Shown here piece after piece: positions 23,900-31,821 of a stretch of 35,327 nt of DNA. The position numbers were made by a program, and so were the translations under genes. Source of the stretch: an uncultured Clostridia bacterium. GTDB lineage: Bacteria; Bacillota; Clostridia; TANB77; CAG-508. Under the pieces are notes generated by a model. It had not been told where the DNA came from. It saw only the letters and a program-made list of their open reading frames with translations, and ran no database searches. The DNA lies in contig CALXWM010000015.1 of assembly GCA_944392425.1 (NCBI GenBank), positions 1 through 35,327 on the forward strand, given 5' to 3'. Numbering within the stretch: the first letter of the stretch is position 1; the number at the start of each line of letters is the position of its first letter.

Positions 23900-24583
23900 T
23901 TACTGTTCTACTTCTCTTGCCCAAATTACTAATCTATACCTTGAATCTTCAGTACATGTAGATAATGAAATTTCTCTTTTACCTGCAGTATCTCTAGTAA
24001 TGTAGTCTGAGTCTTCTGATGATGTTGTGTATATATTGTAAATAGTATATTCTATTCTTGTTCCTGCTGTATCTGTTATATATATTTCGTCTCCATTTTC
24101 AAGTTCACTATTTCTTGAGAAAAATGTTCCATTTCTATAGTTGTGTCCAACTATTATTGTATTTCCTACTTGATTAAGTCCTGGTCCCATTAGAACACCT
24201 ATTGATTGTTCTAAAGAATTCTTAGTTGCTCTTTCTAGTACTGGTAAATCTAAATCAATTTTAGGAATTTCCATTCTTCCAACTACTGTGAAACCTTTAT
24301 AAGTTACCACATCACTTGTTGAATTTCCTGACGAATTGCCATTTGATACACCATTATCTACTGCTGTAAAGTTGATTGGATCACTTCCTGTAAATTCATT
24401 TCTTTTTGATGTATTATTATTTAATATTGTTTCATTAAACTCATTTAATGTTGCATCAATGTCTTTATCTTTAAAATATTTTGTAAATGTTTGGTATCCC
24501 CAAAATCCTAAAAGTGCAAATATAACTATTACAACAATTACTAAAATTACTGTTAGTACTTTATTATATTTTGAATTTATCAT
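23900..24583 (-). CDS. sortase
   Basis: 227 aa, membrane-anchored cysteine transpeptidase that cleaves sorting signals and attaches proteins to the wall or to pilin subunits. N-terminal anchor at residues 9-29, a Ser/Asn-rich linker, catalytic domain from about residue 93. Catalytic residues read as His147 (VGHNYRNGTFF), Cys210 (SLSTCTED) and Arg217 (RYRLVIW). The LSTCT and HNxRNGxxF patterns look class B- or D-like; the exact class is not resolvable by eye. No LPxTG-type substrate gene was spotted in the window. GAAAGGA lies before ATG. It is last gene of the mtaB-alaS-HIT run. Confidence 0.92.
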   Translation of the reverse strand: MINSKYNKVLTVILVIVVIVIFALLGFWGYQTFTKYFKDKDIDATLNEFNETILNNNTSKRNEFTGSDPINFTAVDNGVSNGNSSGNSTSDVVTYKGFTVVGRMEIPKIDLDLPVLERATKNSLEQSIGVLMGPGLNQVGNTIIVGHNYRNGTFFSRNSELENGDEIYITDTAGTRIEYTIYNIYTTSSEDSDYITRDTAGKREISLSTCTEDSRYRLVIWAREVEQ

Positions 24584-24671
24584 ACTTTATCCTTTCTTTA
24601 CTAGACTAATCAATATATATTATATCATATATTTTGAATTAAATCTAGTCTTTTCATAAGTTTTTGTCATG

Positions 24672-25010
24672 TTATCTAGTAGGCAATTTTTCTCCGCCCA
24701 TTACATGGAAATGTAGATGTTTTACAGCTTGTCCTCCATCTTCTCCCACATTTGATGTTACTCTAAATCCAGTTTTGTCTATTCCAACAATTTCTGCGAC
24801 TTTATTTATTGTTTCAAACATGTGAAATAATAGTTCTTTGTGATCTTCTTTTAACTCTTGTAAACTTTGTATATGAACCTTTGGTATTACTAACACATGC
24901 ACTTTTGCAATTGGATTTATATCATAAAATGCTAAAACCTCATCATCTTCATAAACCTTTTTTGAAGGAATTTCACCTTTAATTATTTTACAAAATACAC
25001 AATCTTCCAT
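24672..25010 (-). CDS. HIT family protein (HinT-like nucleotide hydrolase)
   Basis: 112 aa. The histidine triad is His98-x-His100-x-His102 (KHLHFHVMGG), Zn-type cysteines CVFC are at 4-7, and DINPIAKVHVLVIPK is the usual core. HinT-type enzymes hydrolyse phosphoramidates such as lysyl- or alanyl-AMP. That fits its position directly behind alaS, a widespread neighbourhood, with a 59-nt gap. The start has AAGGAG upstream. Confidence 0.94.
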   Translation of the reverse strand: MEDCVFCKIIKGEIPSKKVYEDDEVLAFYDINPIAKVHVLVIPKVHIQSLQELKEDHKELLFHMFETINKVAEIVGIDKTGFRVTSNVGEDGGQAVKHLHFHVMGGEKLPTR

Positions 25011-25069
25011 TTTTATATTCTCCTTGTCTTTTTATTAATTTGACAATAATTGCGTTTTCTATTTTAATA

Positions 25070-26821
25070 TCATTCAAGTATAGCCTTAATTCTTCTTACT
25101 CCTTGCGAACTTGCTTCTTCTTTAACAATTTTAAAATGTCCTAGCTCACCTGTATGCTTTACATGAGGTCCTCCACATAATTCTTTTGAAACATTTCCTA
25201 TTGTATAAACAGTAACTTCATCAGGATATTTTTCTATAAACATACACTCTGCTCCTGATTTTAAAGCGTCTTCTTTTTTCATTGTTTCTACAGTAACAGG
25301 TAAATCTGCTTTAATCCATTCATTTACCAAGTCTTCAGCAGCTTGCTTTTCTTCTGGTGTAAGTTTGTGATCACAGTTAAAATCAAATCTCATTCTTTCA
25401 GTTGTAATGTTTGATCCTCTTTGATGAGAACTTGGTCCAATAACTTTTTTAAGTGCCGCATTTAAAAGGTGTGTTGCTGTATGATAAGCTATTGTTTTTT
25501 CATTTTGTTCTGCTAACCCCCCCTTAAATTTTTGATCACTACCCATTCTTGATTTTTCTTGATGTTCTTTAAACAATTTGTCCACTTCACTTAAGTCAAC
25601 TTCAAATCCATTTTCTGTCGCTAAGTCTTTTGTAACTTCTGGTGGAAATCCATATGTTTCATATAAGTTAAATATTGTCTTTCCATCAATTTTGTTTATT
25701 CCTTGATTTTTAAGCCTATTTATAACTTTATTAAACTCTCTTTCACCATTATTTAAAGTTTTCATAAACTTATCTTTTTCAGCAACAATTACGTCTTTTA
25801 TTTCTTGCTTGTGACTTTCTAATTCTGGATACATTTCCTTTAATGTTTCTACATTTAATTCAATCAAGTTTGGTAATTCGTTTAAATCAATTTGTAATTT
25901 ATTTAAATGTCTTGTCATTCTACGAATTAATCTTCTTAAAATATATCCTCTATCTAGGTTTGAAGGTCTTCCGCCATCACAAATAATCATCATACTTGCA
26001 CGCATATGTTCTGCTACAATTCTTCTGCTAGCTATATCATCATTTTTTGCTAAACTTTGTAATCTTTCCATTACCGGGCTAAAAAGTTCAGTATCAAATG
26101 GAGTCTGCTTTCCTTGTAAAAGCATAGCCATTCTTTCTAAACCTAGGCCTGTATCAACATTCTTTTGCTCTAGTTTTGTATATTTTCCATCTTTTTTGTA
26201 GTATTCCATAAAAACATTGTTCCATATTTCCACATATTTTCCACAATCACAAGATGGCTGACAATTATCTGAGCACTTTGGTTTACCTGTATCATAAAAC
26301 ATTTCTGTATCTGGTCCACAAGGTCCTTCTTCGCCTGCTATCCACCAGTTGTCATCTTTTCCATAAAAATATATTCTATCTTTTGGAATACCTGCTTTTT
26401 CCCAGCAAGATGCAGTAAGCTCATCTCTTGGACAATCTTCGTCTCCTGCAAAACAAGTAACAGATATTTTTTCGGCTGGAATACCAAGTTCCTTTGTTAG
26501 AAAATCATAACTCATTTGGATAGATTCTTCTTTAAAATAATCTCCTAATGACCAGTTTCCAAGCATTTCAAAATATGTTAAATGTCTGTTATCTCCCACT
26601 TCGTCTATATCATTTGTACGCAAACATTTTTGATAGTCAGTAAGCCTTTTACCTTCTGGATGTTTCTCTCCTAAAAGATACGGTACTAATGGTTGCATAC
26701 CAGCAGTTGTAAATAATACTGATGGATCATTTTCTGGAATTAATGGACTACTTGGAATTACCTTATGTCCATGGTTTTCAAAAAATTTTAAGTATTTATT
26801 TCTAATTTCTATTGCTTTCAT
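25070..26821 (-). CDS. alaS: alanyl-tRNA synthetase, short form without C-Ala domain
   Basis: 583 aa against about 870-880 for usual bacterial AlaRS. The class II catalytic core is complete (FFENHGHKVIPSSPL, FTTAGMQPLVPYL, GLGLERMAMLLQG), followed by the tRNA-recognition region and the editing domain with its zinc site His447/His451 (HTATH) and Cys549/His553 (CGGPH). It ends naturally after the editing domain at GVRRIKAILE. The C-terminal oligomerisation/C-Ala domain is absent and is not encoded downstream, where the HIT gene begins. A Cys-rich insert (CSDNCQPSCDCG) near residue 190 may bind metal. Similar short AlaRS occur in some reduced lineages. AAAGGAAAGGA precedes ATG. Confidence 0.93.
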   Translation of the reverse strand: MKAIEIRNKYLKFFENHGHKVIPSSPLIPENDPSVLFTTAGMQPLVPYLLGEKHPEGKRLTDYQKCLRTNDIDEVGDNRHLTYFEMLGNWSLGDYFKEESIQMSYDFLTKELGIPAEKISVTCFAGDEDCPRDELTASCWEKAGIPKDRIYFYGKDDNWWIAGEEGPCGPDTEMFYDTGKPKCSDNCQPSCDCGKYVEIWNNVFMEYYKKDGKYTKLEQKNVDTGLGLERMAMLLQGKQTPFDTELFSPVMERLQSLAKNDDIASRRIVAEHMRASMMIICDGGRPSNLDRGYILRRLIRRMTRHLNKLQIDLNELPNLIELNVETLKEMYPELESHKQEIKDVIVAEKDKFMKTLNNGEREFNKVINRLKNQGINKIDGKTIFNLYETYGFPPEVTKDLATENGFEVDLSEVDKLFKEHQEKSRMGSDQKFKGGLAEQNEKTIAYHTATHLLNAALKKVIGPSSHQRGSNITTERMRFDFNCDHKLTPEEKQAAEDLVNEWIKADLPVTVETMKKEDALKSGAECMFIEKYPDEVTVYTIGNVSKELCGGPHVKHTGELGHFKIVKEEASSQGVRRIKAILE

Positions 26822-26886
26822 TTTAAGTTTTTCCTTTCCTTTTTTAACACTTATATTTTAGCATTTTATTACATTTTGTCAATTGT

Positions 26887-28335
26887 TTAGTTATAATTCA
26901 TGGCTTGAATTTTTCCTATTAACTCAATTTCTTTTTTGTCGTTATCTAAAATTTCAACATTTAAAATTTTATCTATAATTTTGCTTTCATCTTTTAAATC
27001 GCCTTTTGCATTTACCATGATATAATTTGCAGTATGACCTTTAAAGTTTTCATTCTTGTACTCTTCAAATAAAACTTTAACAGTTTTTCCAATATAACTT
27101 TCATTATACTCATTTTGATTCCTATTTGAAAGTTCTATAAGTTTTTTGCTTCTCTCCTCTTTCACTTTTCCATCTACTTGATTTTTCATCTTTATAGCAA
27201 CAGTTCCTTTTTTAGGAGAATACTTAAATATATGCATTTTATAGAATTTTATTTTTTTAAGAAACTTATAAGTTTTTTCAAAGTCTTCATCTGTTTCGTT
27301 TGGAAATCCTACAATAATGTCTGTTGTAAGAGCTACATCATGATAAACTTTTCTAAGCAAATTTGCCGAATTTTCAAACTCCTCGGTTGTATATCTTCTA
27401 TTCATATCTTTTAAAGTTTTATCACATCCACTTTGAAGTGATAAATGAAAATGCGGACAAATCTTTTCTAATTTGCTTAGTCTTGTAACAAATGCTCTAG
27501 TAATAAGTTTTGGTTCAAGTGAGCCCAATCTTATTCGTTCTATGCCTTTTACTTTATTTATTTGTTCAAGTAATTCAATTAGCCTAAAACCACCTGTATG
27601 TAAATCATTTTTGGGGTCAAATGGCGTAAAATCTTGATTATATCCAAAAGTTTGTCTGTATTTTTTTGCATCTTCATCACTAAAATCTTTTCCAAAAGAG
27701 GCTAAATGTATACCTGTAATTACAACTTCTTTTATTCCCTCCTGTGCAATTTGTGCTATTTCTCGTAAAATGCTTTCAGGATTTCTACTTCTTACCTTTC
27801 CTCTAGCATAAGGAATAATGCAATATGAACAAAATCTGTCGCAACCATCTTGCACTTTTACAACCGCTCTGTTAAGTTCTGTGTACGTGGTTGTTCCAAA
27901 GTCTAGGTAATTATTTTGGTGCATAACATCACTAACTTGGACCCTTTTATTAAAAGCATCTTTTGCTCTATTATTTTTAGCATCATTATCAATATGTTTT
28001 TCATTTAAAAATTTTTCCACAATTTTAACTATATTAGTCTTTTCATTTACGCCAATTACAATATTTACTTCTGGCATTTTTTCAATCTCTTCTTTAGAAG
28101 TTTGTGCATAACATCCGCACACGACAATAATAGCCTTTGGATTTAACTCCTTGGCTCTTCTTATCATCTGCCTTGATTTTCTTTCAGCAATATTAGTTAC
28201 GGCACAAGTGTTTATGACATATATGTCTGCATTTTCCTCACTTAGATTATATCCATATGCCATAAACTGCTGTTCCATAGCTTCTGTTTCGTATGTATTT
28301 ACTTTGCAACCTAATGTATAAAATTTAACTTTCAT
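26887..28335 (-). CDS. mtaB: tRNA t6A37 methylthiotransferase MtaB
   Basis: 482-aa radical-SAM enzyme converting t6A37 to ms2t6A37 in tRNAs reading ANN codons. The N-terminal methylthiotransferase cluster cysteines are Cys10 (TLGCKVN), Cys44 (NTCAVTN) and Cys75 (GCYAQ). The radical-SAM cluster is Cys165-x3-Cys169-x2-Cys172 (DGCDRFCSYC). A TRAM domain closes the C-terminus (GKTVKVLFEEY...). An insertion after GIHLASFGKD (about residues 215-250) makes it some 30 aa longer than Bacillus MtaB. There is no Shine-Dalgarno before ATG; an extended -10 lies 10-15 nt upstream, so the mRNA is probably leaderless. It heads the alaS-HIT-sortase run. Confidence 0.95.
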   Translation of the reverse strand: MKVKFYTLGCKVNTYETEAMEQQFMAYGYNLSEENADIYVINTCAVTNIAERKSRQMIRRAKELNPKAIIVVCGCYAQTSKEEIEKMPEVNIVIGVNEKTNIVKIVEKFLNEKHIDNDAKNNRAKDAFNKRVQVSDVMHQNNYLDFGTTTYTELNRAVVKVQDGCDRFCSYCIIPYARGKVRSRNPESILREIAQIAQEGIKEVVITGIHLASFGKDFSDEDAKKYRQTFGYNQDFTPFDPKNDLHTGGFRLIELLEQINKVKGIERIRLGSLEPKLITRAFVTRLSKLEKICPHFHLSLQSGCDKTLKDMNRRYTTEEFENSANLLRKVYHDVALTTDIIVGFPNETDEDFEKTYKFLKKIKFYKMHIFKYSPKKGTVAIKMKNQVDGKVKEERSKKLIELSNRNQNEYNESYIGKTVKVLFEEYKNENFKGHTANYIMVNAKGDLKDESKIIDKILNVEILDNDKKEIELIGKIQAMNYN

Positions 28336-28344
28336 AATGGCTAT

Positions 28345-28373
28345 ATTATACCATTTTTATGTTAATTAGGCAA
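28345..28373 (-). promoter_or_regulatory. extended -10 promoter of mtaB, predicting leaderless mRNA
   Basis: TTGCCT (28373-28368), 17 nt, TATAAT (28350-28345) with TGG just before the -10 (TGnTATAAT). The ATG is at 28335, so the 5' UTR would be only about 2-4 nt. Confidence 0.55.
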
Positions 28374-28425
28374 GAGGATATTTAAGTGTTTACTACTCTT
28401 CTTTAGATAACACCCATATATCCTC
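28374..28425. other. nested stem-loop upstream of mtaB
   Basis: GAGGATAT (28374-28381) pairs with ATATCCTC (28418-28425). Inside it GTGTT (28386-28390) pairs with AACAC (28409-28413), and T7 follows on the + strand. No gene on + uses it. It sits just upstream of the mtaB promoter and could insulate it or be part of a small RNA. The 28430-28665 stretch is AT-rich with no further feature. Confidence 0.45.
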
Positions 28426-28669
28426 ATTTTTTTGTGCATAATTAATAAATCTCGTCTTTATTTAGACCAGTTTAATTAATTATTAAAATTTAATTTACTA
28501 CTTCGCTAGGATTTATTTTGAATTGTAATTTTCCTTGAATTAATATGAATTCATAAAATCACTTTAGTAAATATTGTTGAATAAAATCAATTGATTTTTA
28601 ATATGACATAAGTATATTATGTTCTCCATTTTGTGTCAATACTTTTTCTACATTTTTTGATATTTTTTC

Positions 28670-28729
28670 GTTAACAAAAAGAAACAAATTTCGTCATTTT
28701 TCTACAAAACTTGTTTCTTTTTAGTTAAC
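28670..28729 (-). terminator. terminator of surface-protein gene 28743-29924
   Basis: GTTAAC plus AAAAAGAAACAA (28670-28687) pairs with TTGTTTCTTTTT plus GTTAAC (28711-28729), with a single bulge. On the minus strand the T-rich arm closes the stem. It lies 13 nt after the stop. Confidence 0.7.
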
Positions 28730-28742
28730 ATTTGCAATCACC

Positions 28743-29924
28743 TTAAAAATTTGCAAGTTGATATGCTGTTTCTGGTGTATTACCATCTCCTGAGCTAATT
28801 TCGAGATTTGCTTCTAAAGAAACTACTGGTTTTAAAGCTGAGAAGCTATTGCTCTCGTAAGAATTAGAGCGAAACATTAAAGAACCATATATTCCATTGT
28901 AAGCTACAAAGCATAGTCCAAAGTCCGCATAGTCCGAATAGCAGTTAGCAAAACGAGTTGAAAGCCAATACCCACTGTTGGAATATATTAAATCGTAAAA
29001 ATCACTATTTTTATAGTAAGTACTGATAACATTTCTTTCATAAAGTGTCTGTGTAACTGTTAGGATCGTGCTTGCTTGTGTGTATTTTTCTGTAGTCGCT
29101 ACAGTATAATAACTATCGCTTTGATTTATGCCATCCTTTTTAGTTGTAGTGGTATTAATTCCTGATCCATTTTCTCTTGTATACAAATATGGATAATATT
29201 TATAAGTTGAATAATTCTTTGTTTTTCCCCATTCAACTCCGTCACCTGATGTATAACTATGTACATAGTTTAATCCACTTTCAGTCATTCCAGCTTCTAT
29301 GTCTTCAATTGTTAGACTTCTTGCTGTCACTCCTAAGCTACTATTACTATATTGTTTTGCTACTATATCATTTAATATATAAACTCCATTGTTATATCCT
29401 ATTGCTCCGCCTAAATATATATTGGTACTTGTGGTCGTATCACTTATTAGGTTTACTGTTCCATCATCATTTTTGCCTAATATTCGCCAATTCAAATTGT
29501 CTTGTGGTATAGTTTGATTACTAGTATGCCCACTTACAGATGCCGTTAAGGAATAGCTACTAGCTTGATCTGGTTTATATGCTACATAGTCTCCTATTTC
29601 TAAATCCTTTAAAGTCCTATATGTTCCAGTTATTTTTTCTCCTTTTACATATGCAGTTTTTCCATAGGCAATATCTTCTGGTGTAGCTGTTGCATCAAAT
29701 GTATTTAGACTTTCTAAAGTTCCTGTTATGCCTCCTATTGTTATTCCTTTTTTAATATAATTTGCTATTAAATTTGAGTATGCATTTGAATTAGCAGATA
29801 AATATCCTTCACTTCCAATACTATTATTTATAATATTAGTTGTAATTATTATTGCCAAAATTATTGCTACTATAATTATTGCTATTACACTTGTTAACTT
29901 TTGCCTTTTATTTAGTTTTTTCAT
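28743..29924 (-). CDS. anchored surface protein, paralog 1
   Basis: 393 aa. N-terminal membrane anchor (residues 10-30, LTSVIAIIIVAIILAIIIT), then a conserved GITIGGITGTL...GKTAYVKGEKITGT segment reminiscent of tail-fibre/adhesin linkers. The extracellular domain contains WRILGKNDDGTVNLISD, YLGGAIGYNNGVYILNDI and a late YWLSTRFANCYSDYADFG...LKPVVSL ending. The first 110 residues are nearly identical to the protein at 30317-31540, and the rest is clearly related but diverged, so this is a recent tandem duplication. AAGGAGG precedes; an out-of-frame ATG lies between it and the true start. No own promoter is seen. The tiny ORF unit at 30189-30300 is the nearest. Family resembles secreted DUF6273-like proteins, not certain. 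Confidence 0.8.
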   Translation of the reverse strand: MKKLNKRQKLTSVIAIIIVAIILAIIITTNIINNSIGSEGYLSANSNAYSNLIANYIKKGITIGGITGTLESLNTFDATATPEDIAYGKTAYVKGEKITGTYRTLKDLEIGDYVAYKPDQASSYSLTASVSGHTSNQTIPQDNLNWRILGKNDDGTVNLISDTTTSTNIYLGGAIGYNNGVYILNDIVAKQYSNSSLGVTARSLTIEDIEAGMTESGLNYVHSYTSGDGVEWGKTKNYSTYKYYPYLYTRENGSGINTTTTKKDGINQSDSYYTVATTEKYTQASTILTVTQTLYERNVISTYYKNSDFYDLIYSNSGYWLSTRFANCYSDYADFGLCFVAYNGIYGSLMFRSNSYESNSFSALKPVVSLEANLEISSGDGNTPETAYQLANF

Positions 29925-29993
29925 ATTTTTTCATTTTCCTCCTTGAAATTTTTAATTATCAACTGCGTTGTCAAAAGTGTCGAAATGTCAGTA

Positions 29994-30056
29994 TGTCAAA
30001 TGGAACGTTTTTTTGACACAAATTTTTTCTGTCAAATGCGACGGTTCTTTTTGACA
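29994..30056 (-). other. two degenerate TGTCAAA hairpins upstream of paralog 1
   Basis: TGTCAAA/TTTGACA pairs at 29994-30000 with 30012-30018 and at 30030-30036 with 30050-30056. The second loop carries GCGACGGTTC. They match the cleaner hairpin upstream of paralog 2 and lie in the presumed leader between tiny ORF copy 2 and the surface gene. Confidence 0.6.
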
Positions 30057-30060
30057 TAAT

Positions 30061-30096
30061 TTTTTCATTTTAGGACCGTCTACCAACTGAAAAAAA
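30061..30096. repeat. GGACCGT repeat, copy upstream of paralog 1
   Basis: A T-rich flank, then TTTTAGGACCGTCTACCAAC, then TGAAAAAA. Diverged copy of the 32-bp arm of the 13.5 kb palindrome; orientation as at 13711-13742. Confidence 0.7.
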
Positions 30097-30103
30097 TGCA
30101 CGC

Positions 30104-30155
30104 AAAAAACTATGCCTTTAGACATTTTGCATACGTCTAAAAAGCATAGCTTTTT
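30104..30155 (-). terminator. hairpin after tiny ORF copy 2 (terminator/attenuator)
   Basis: CTATGC (30110-30115) with GCATAG (30144-30149) extended by A5/T5, plus an inner TTTAGAC/GTCTAAA stem. On the minus strand it ends in GCATAGTTTTTTG, a good intrinsic terminator about 35 nt after the tiny ORF stop. It could attenuate transcription of the surface gene. Confidence 0.65.
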
Positions 30156-30188
30156 CTTTATGTTTACATAACTTTATTTTATTAAATC

Positions 30189-30245
30189 TTACGATATATA
30201 TATATATATATATACAGCGCCAAGGCTTTCAGCCATTTTTGTCAT
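30189..30245 (-). CDS. tiny Tyr-Ile repeat ORF, copy 2 (putative leader peptide)
   Basis: 18 codons, MTKMAESLGAVYIYIYIS. AAGGAG lies 9 nt upstream and the TTGCAA-17-TATAAT promoter just before it. The AT tract has 10 units, as in copy 1, giving the same Ser-stop ending. It is followed by a terminator-like hairpin, a GGACCGT repeat, two TGTCAAA hairpins and then surface paralog 1 (start 29924) on the same strand. Amino-acid conservation with copies 1 and 3 covers the whole non-repetitive part. Function inferred only: leader peptide or tiny membrane-active peptide. Confidence 0.6.
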   Translation of the reverse strand: MTKMAESLGAVYIYIYIS

Positions 30246-30271
30246 TATTCTTTGCTCCTTATTTTTTCTTT

Positions 30272-30300
30272 ATTATATATTTTTGATATAAAATTTGCAA
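30272..30300 (-). promoter_or_regulatory. promoter of tiny ORF copy 2 / surface paralog 1
   Basis: TTGCAA (30300-30295), 17-nt spacer, TATAAT (30277-30272). It is the only clear promoter between paralog 2 and paralog 1. Confidence 0.6.
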
Positions 30301-30316
30301 TTATTGTAACAGCATT

Positions 30317-31540
30317 TTATTTAGATATCTTATATGGTTTTTCCATTGTTCCTTCCCCAGATGTAAACTCTATATTTGAGTTCAAAGTTACTATTGGTCT
30401 TATTCTATATCCCAAATCTGTAAATGCAGTACTACTACCATTAGACGTAACTAAATCAGAGCCTTGCATTATATTATAGCCCAATGTAGAACCATCAGAA
30501 TTAATTCCCATTATTATGAAAATCTTAAAACCAATTACATCATTTTCGTCGCCATAGCAATTGGCAGATCGAGACGCCAACCAAAATACTTTGTCACTAC
30601 TTATTACATTTGCAAAATTTTCATCAATAAAATTTTCAGATAATATTCTTAGACTATAGTTTGTTTGTGTGGCAGTTAAACTCGTTGCCCACGTTCCTGT
30701 TTCTGTTGTTGGTGATGTATAATAACTATCACTTTGTCCTATTCCATCTGTTTTAATTGTATCTGTATTCACACCAGAACCATTCTCTTTTGCATACAAA
30801 TATGGATAATATGTTGCATTAGTATCATTAGGTTTATATGTTTCACCATATTTAATATTATACAGTACATTTTGATTTCTAAATTCATATCCTTCTTCAC
30901 TCAATTTATTTTCTATATCTTCTAGTTTTAAACTTCTCGCAGTAACATTTAATTCTTTATTCCCATACAATTTTGAGCAAATATCATTTAATATTAATAC
31001 ACCATTATTATATCCTAATGAACCACCTAAATATAAATCTTGTTCTGTTGTTTTATCGCTTATTAAATTCACAGTTCCGTCTTTATTTACACTTAGTATT
31101 CTCCACTTAAAACTTTCTTGATTTATTGTTTGATTACTACTATGTCCACTCGCTGCTGACGTTAAACTATATGATGAAGCTACATCAGGTGTATATTCAA
31201 CATAATCTCCTATTTTAAGTATCTCTCGTGTTATTTTTGTCCCCGTTATTTTTTCTCCCTTTACATATGCAGTTTTGCCATAAACAATATCTTCTGGCGT
31301 AGCTGTTGCATCAAATGTATTTAAGGTTTCTAATGTCCCAGTTATGCCTCCTATTGTTATTCCTTTTTTTATATAATTGGCTATTAAGTTTGAGTGTGCA
31401 TTTGAATTAGCAGATAAATGGGCTTTACTTCCAATACTATTATTTATAATGTTGGTTGTAATTATTATTGCTAAAATAATTGCTACTATAATTATTGCTA
31501 TTCCACTTATTAACTTTTGTTTTTTATTTTGTTTTTTCAT
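30317..31540 (-). CDS. anchored surface protein, paralog 2
   Basis: 407 aa, same architecture as the protein at 28743-29924: membrane anchor at residues 11-30, GITIGGITGTLETLNTF linker, GKTAYVKGEKITGT, then WRILSVNKDGTVNLISD, YLGGSLGYNNGVLILNDI and the late FWLASRSANCYGDEND...IRPIVTL region. N-terminal 110 residues nearly match paralog 1 while the C-terminal patch after NCY differs most, as expected for a ligand-binding or antigenic surface. AAGGAGG lies 12 nt before ATG. It is preceded by tiny ORF copy 3 and its hairpins, with no separate promoter visible. Role probably adhesion or recognition; not proven. Confidence 0.8.
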   Translation of the reverse strand: MKKQNKKQKLISGIAIIIVAIILAIIITTNIINNSIGSKAHLSANSNAHSNLIANYIKKGITIGGITGTLETLNTFDATATPEDIVYGKTAYVKGEKITGTKITREILKIGDYVEYTPDVASSYSLTSAASGHSSNQTINQESFKWRILSVNKDGTVNLISDKTTEQDLYLGGSLGYNNGVLILNDICSKLYGNKELNVTARSLKLEDIENKLSEEGYEFRNQNVLYNIKYGETYKPNDTNATYYPYLYAKENGSGVNTDTIKTDGIGQSDSYYTSPTTETGTWATSLTATQTNYSLRILSENFIDENFANVISSDKVFWLASRSANCYGDENDVIGFKIFIIMGINSDGSTLGYNIMQGSDLVTSNGSSTAFTDLGYRIRPIVTLNSNIEFTSGEGTMEKPYKISK

Positions 31541-31572
31541 AATTTTAAATTTTCCTCCTTGATATTTTTCTT

Positions 31573-31609
31573 AATTGTGTCAAATGGGACGGTTCTCTTT
31601 GACACAATT
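31573..31609 (-). other. perfect TGTCAAA hairpin upstream of paralog 2
   Basis: AATTGTGTCAAA (31573-31584) and TTTGACACAATT (31598-31609) form a perfect 12-bp stem; the 13-nt loop is TGGGACGGTTCTC. On the minus strand the loop reads ACCGTCCC, fully complementary to GGGACGGT in the adjacent repeat (31609-31643), so a loop-tail pairing is possible. Confidence 0.75.
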
Positions 31610-31643
31610 TTTTCGATTTAGGACCGTCCCTAACTGAAAAAAA
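31609..31643. repeat. GGACCGT repeat, copy upstream of paralog 2
   Basis: TTTTTCGATTTAGGACCGTC followed by CCTAACTG and A7. It differs from the right arm of the 13.5 kb palindrome at only a few positions. Confidence 0.75.
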
Positions 31644-31649
31644 CACGCA

Positions 31650-31702
31650 AAAAAACTATGCCAATTAAACATTTTTTGTTCGTCTAAAAAGCATAGCTTT
31701 TT
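31650..31702 (-). terminator. hairpin after tiny ORF copy 3 (terminator/attenuator)
   Basis: CTATGC (31656-31661) pairs with GCATAG (31691-31696), extended by A5/T5. On the minus strand it ends GCATAGTTTTTTTG. Homologous to the hairpin at 30104-30155 but without its inner stem. Confidence 0.65.
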
Positions 31703-31728
31703 CTCTATGTTCACATAAACTTATTTTA

Positions 31729-31794
31729 TTAAATCTTACGATATATATATATATATATATATACAGCCTCAAGGCTTTCAGCCATTTTTGTCAT
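31729..31794 (-). CDS. tiny Tyr-Ile repeat ORF, copy 3 (putative leader peptide)
   Basis: 21 codons: MTKMAESLEAV, then Tyr-Ile repeats, ending Tyr-Arg-Lys-Ile. The AT tract has 11 units here instead of 10, which shifts the frame and replaces the Ser-stop ending by a longer one. AGGAG lies 9 nt before ATG and a TTGAAA-17-TATAAT promoter precedes it. It lies 190 nt upstream of surface paralog 2, with hairpins in between. Conserved with copies 1 and 2; function inferred only. Confidence 0.6.
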   Translation of the reverse strand: MTKMAESLEAVYIYIYIYRKI

Positions 31795-31821
31795 CTGATT
31801 TTACTCCTAAATTTTTTCTTT

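Noticed and set aside
23900..24583. Local sortase substrate
   Set aside because: No LPxTG-like motif followed by a hydrophobic segment and basic tail was found in the surface proteins of the window; they carry N-terminal anchors instead.
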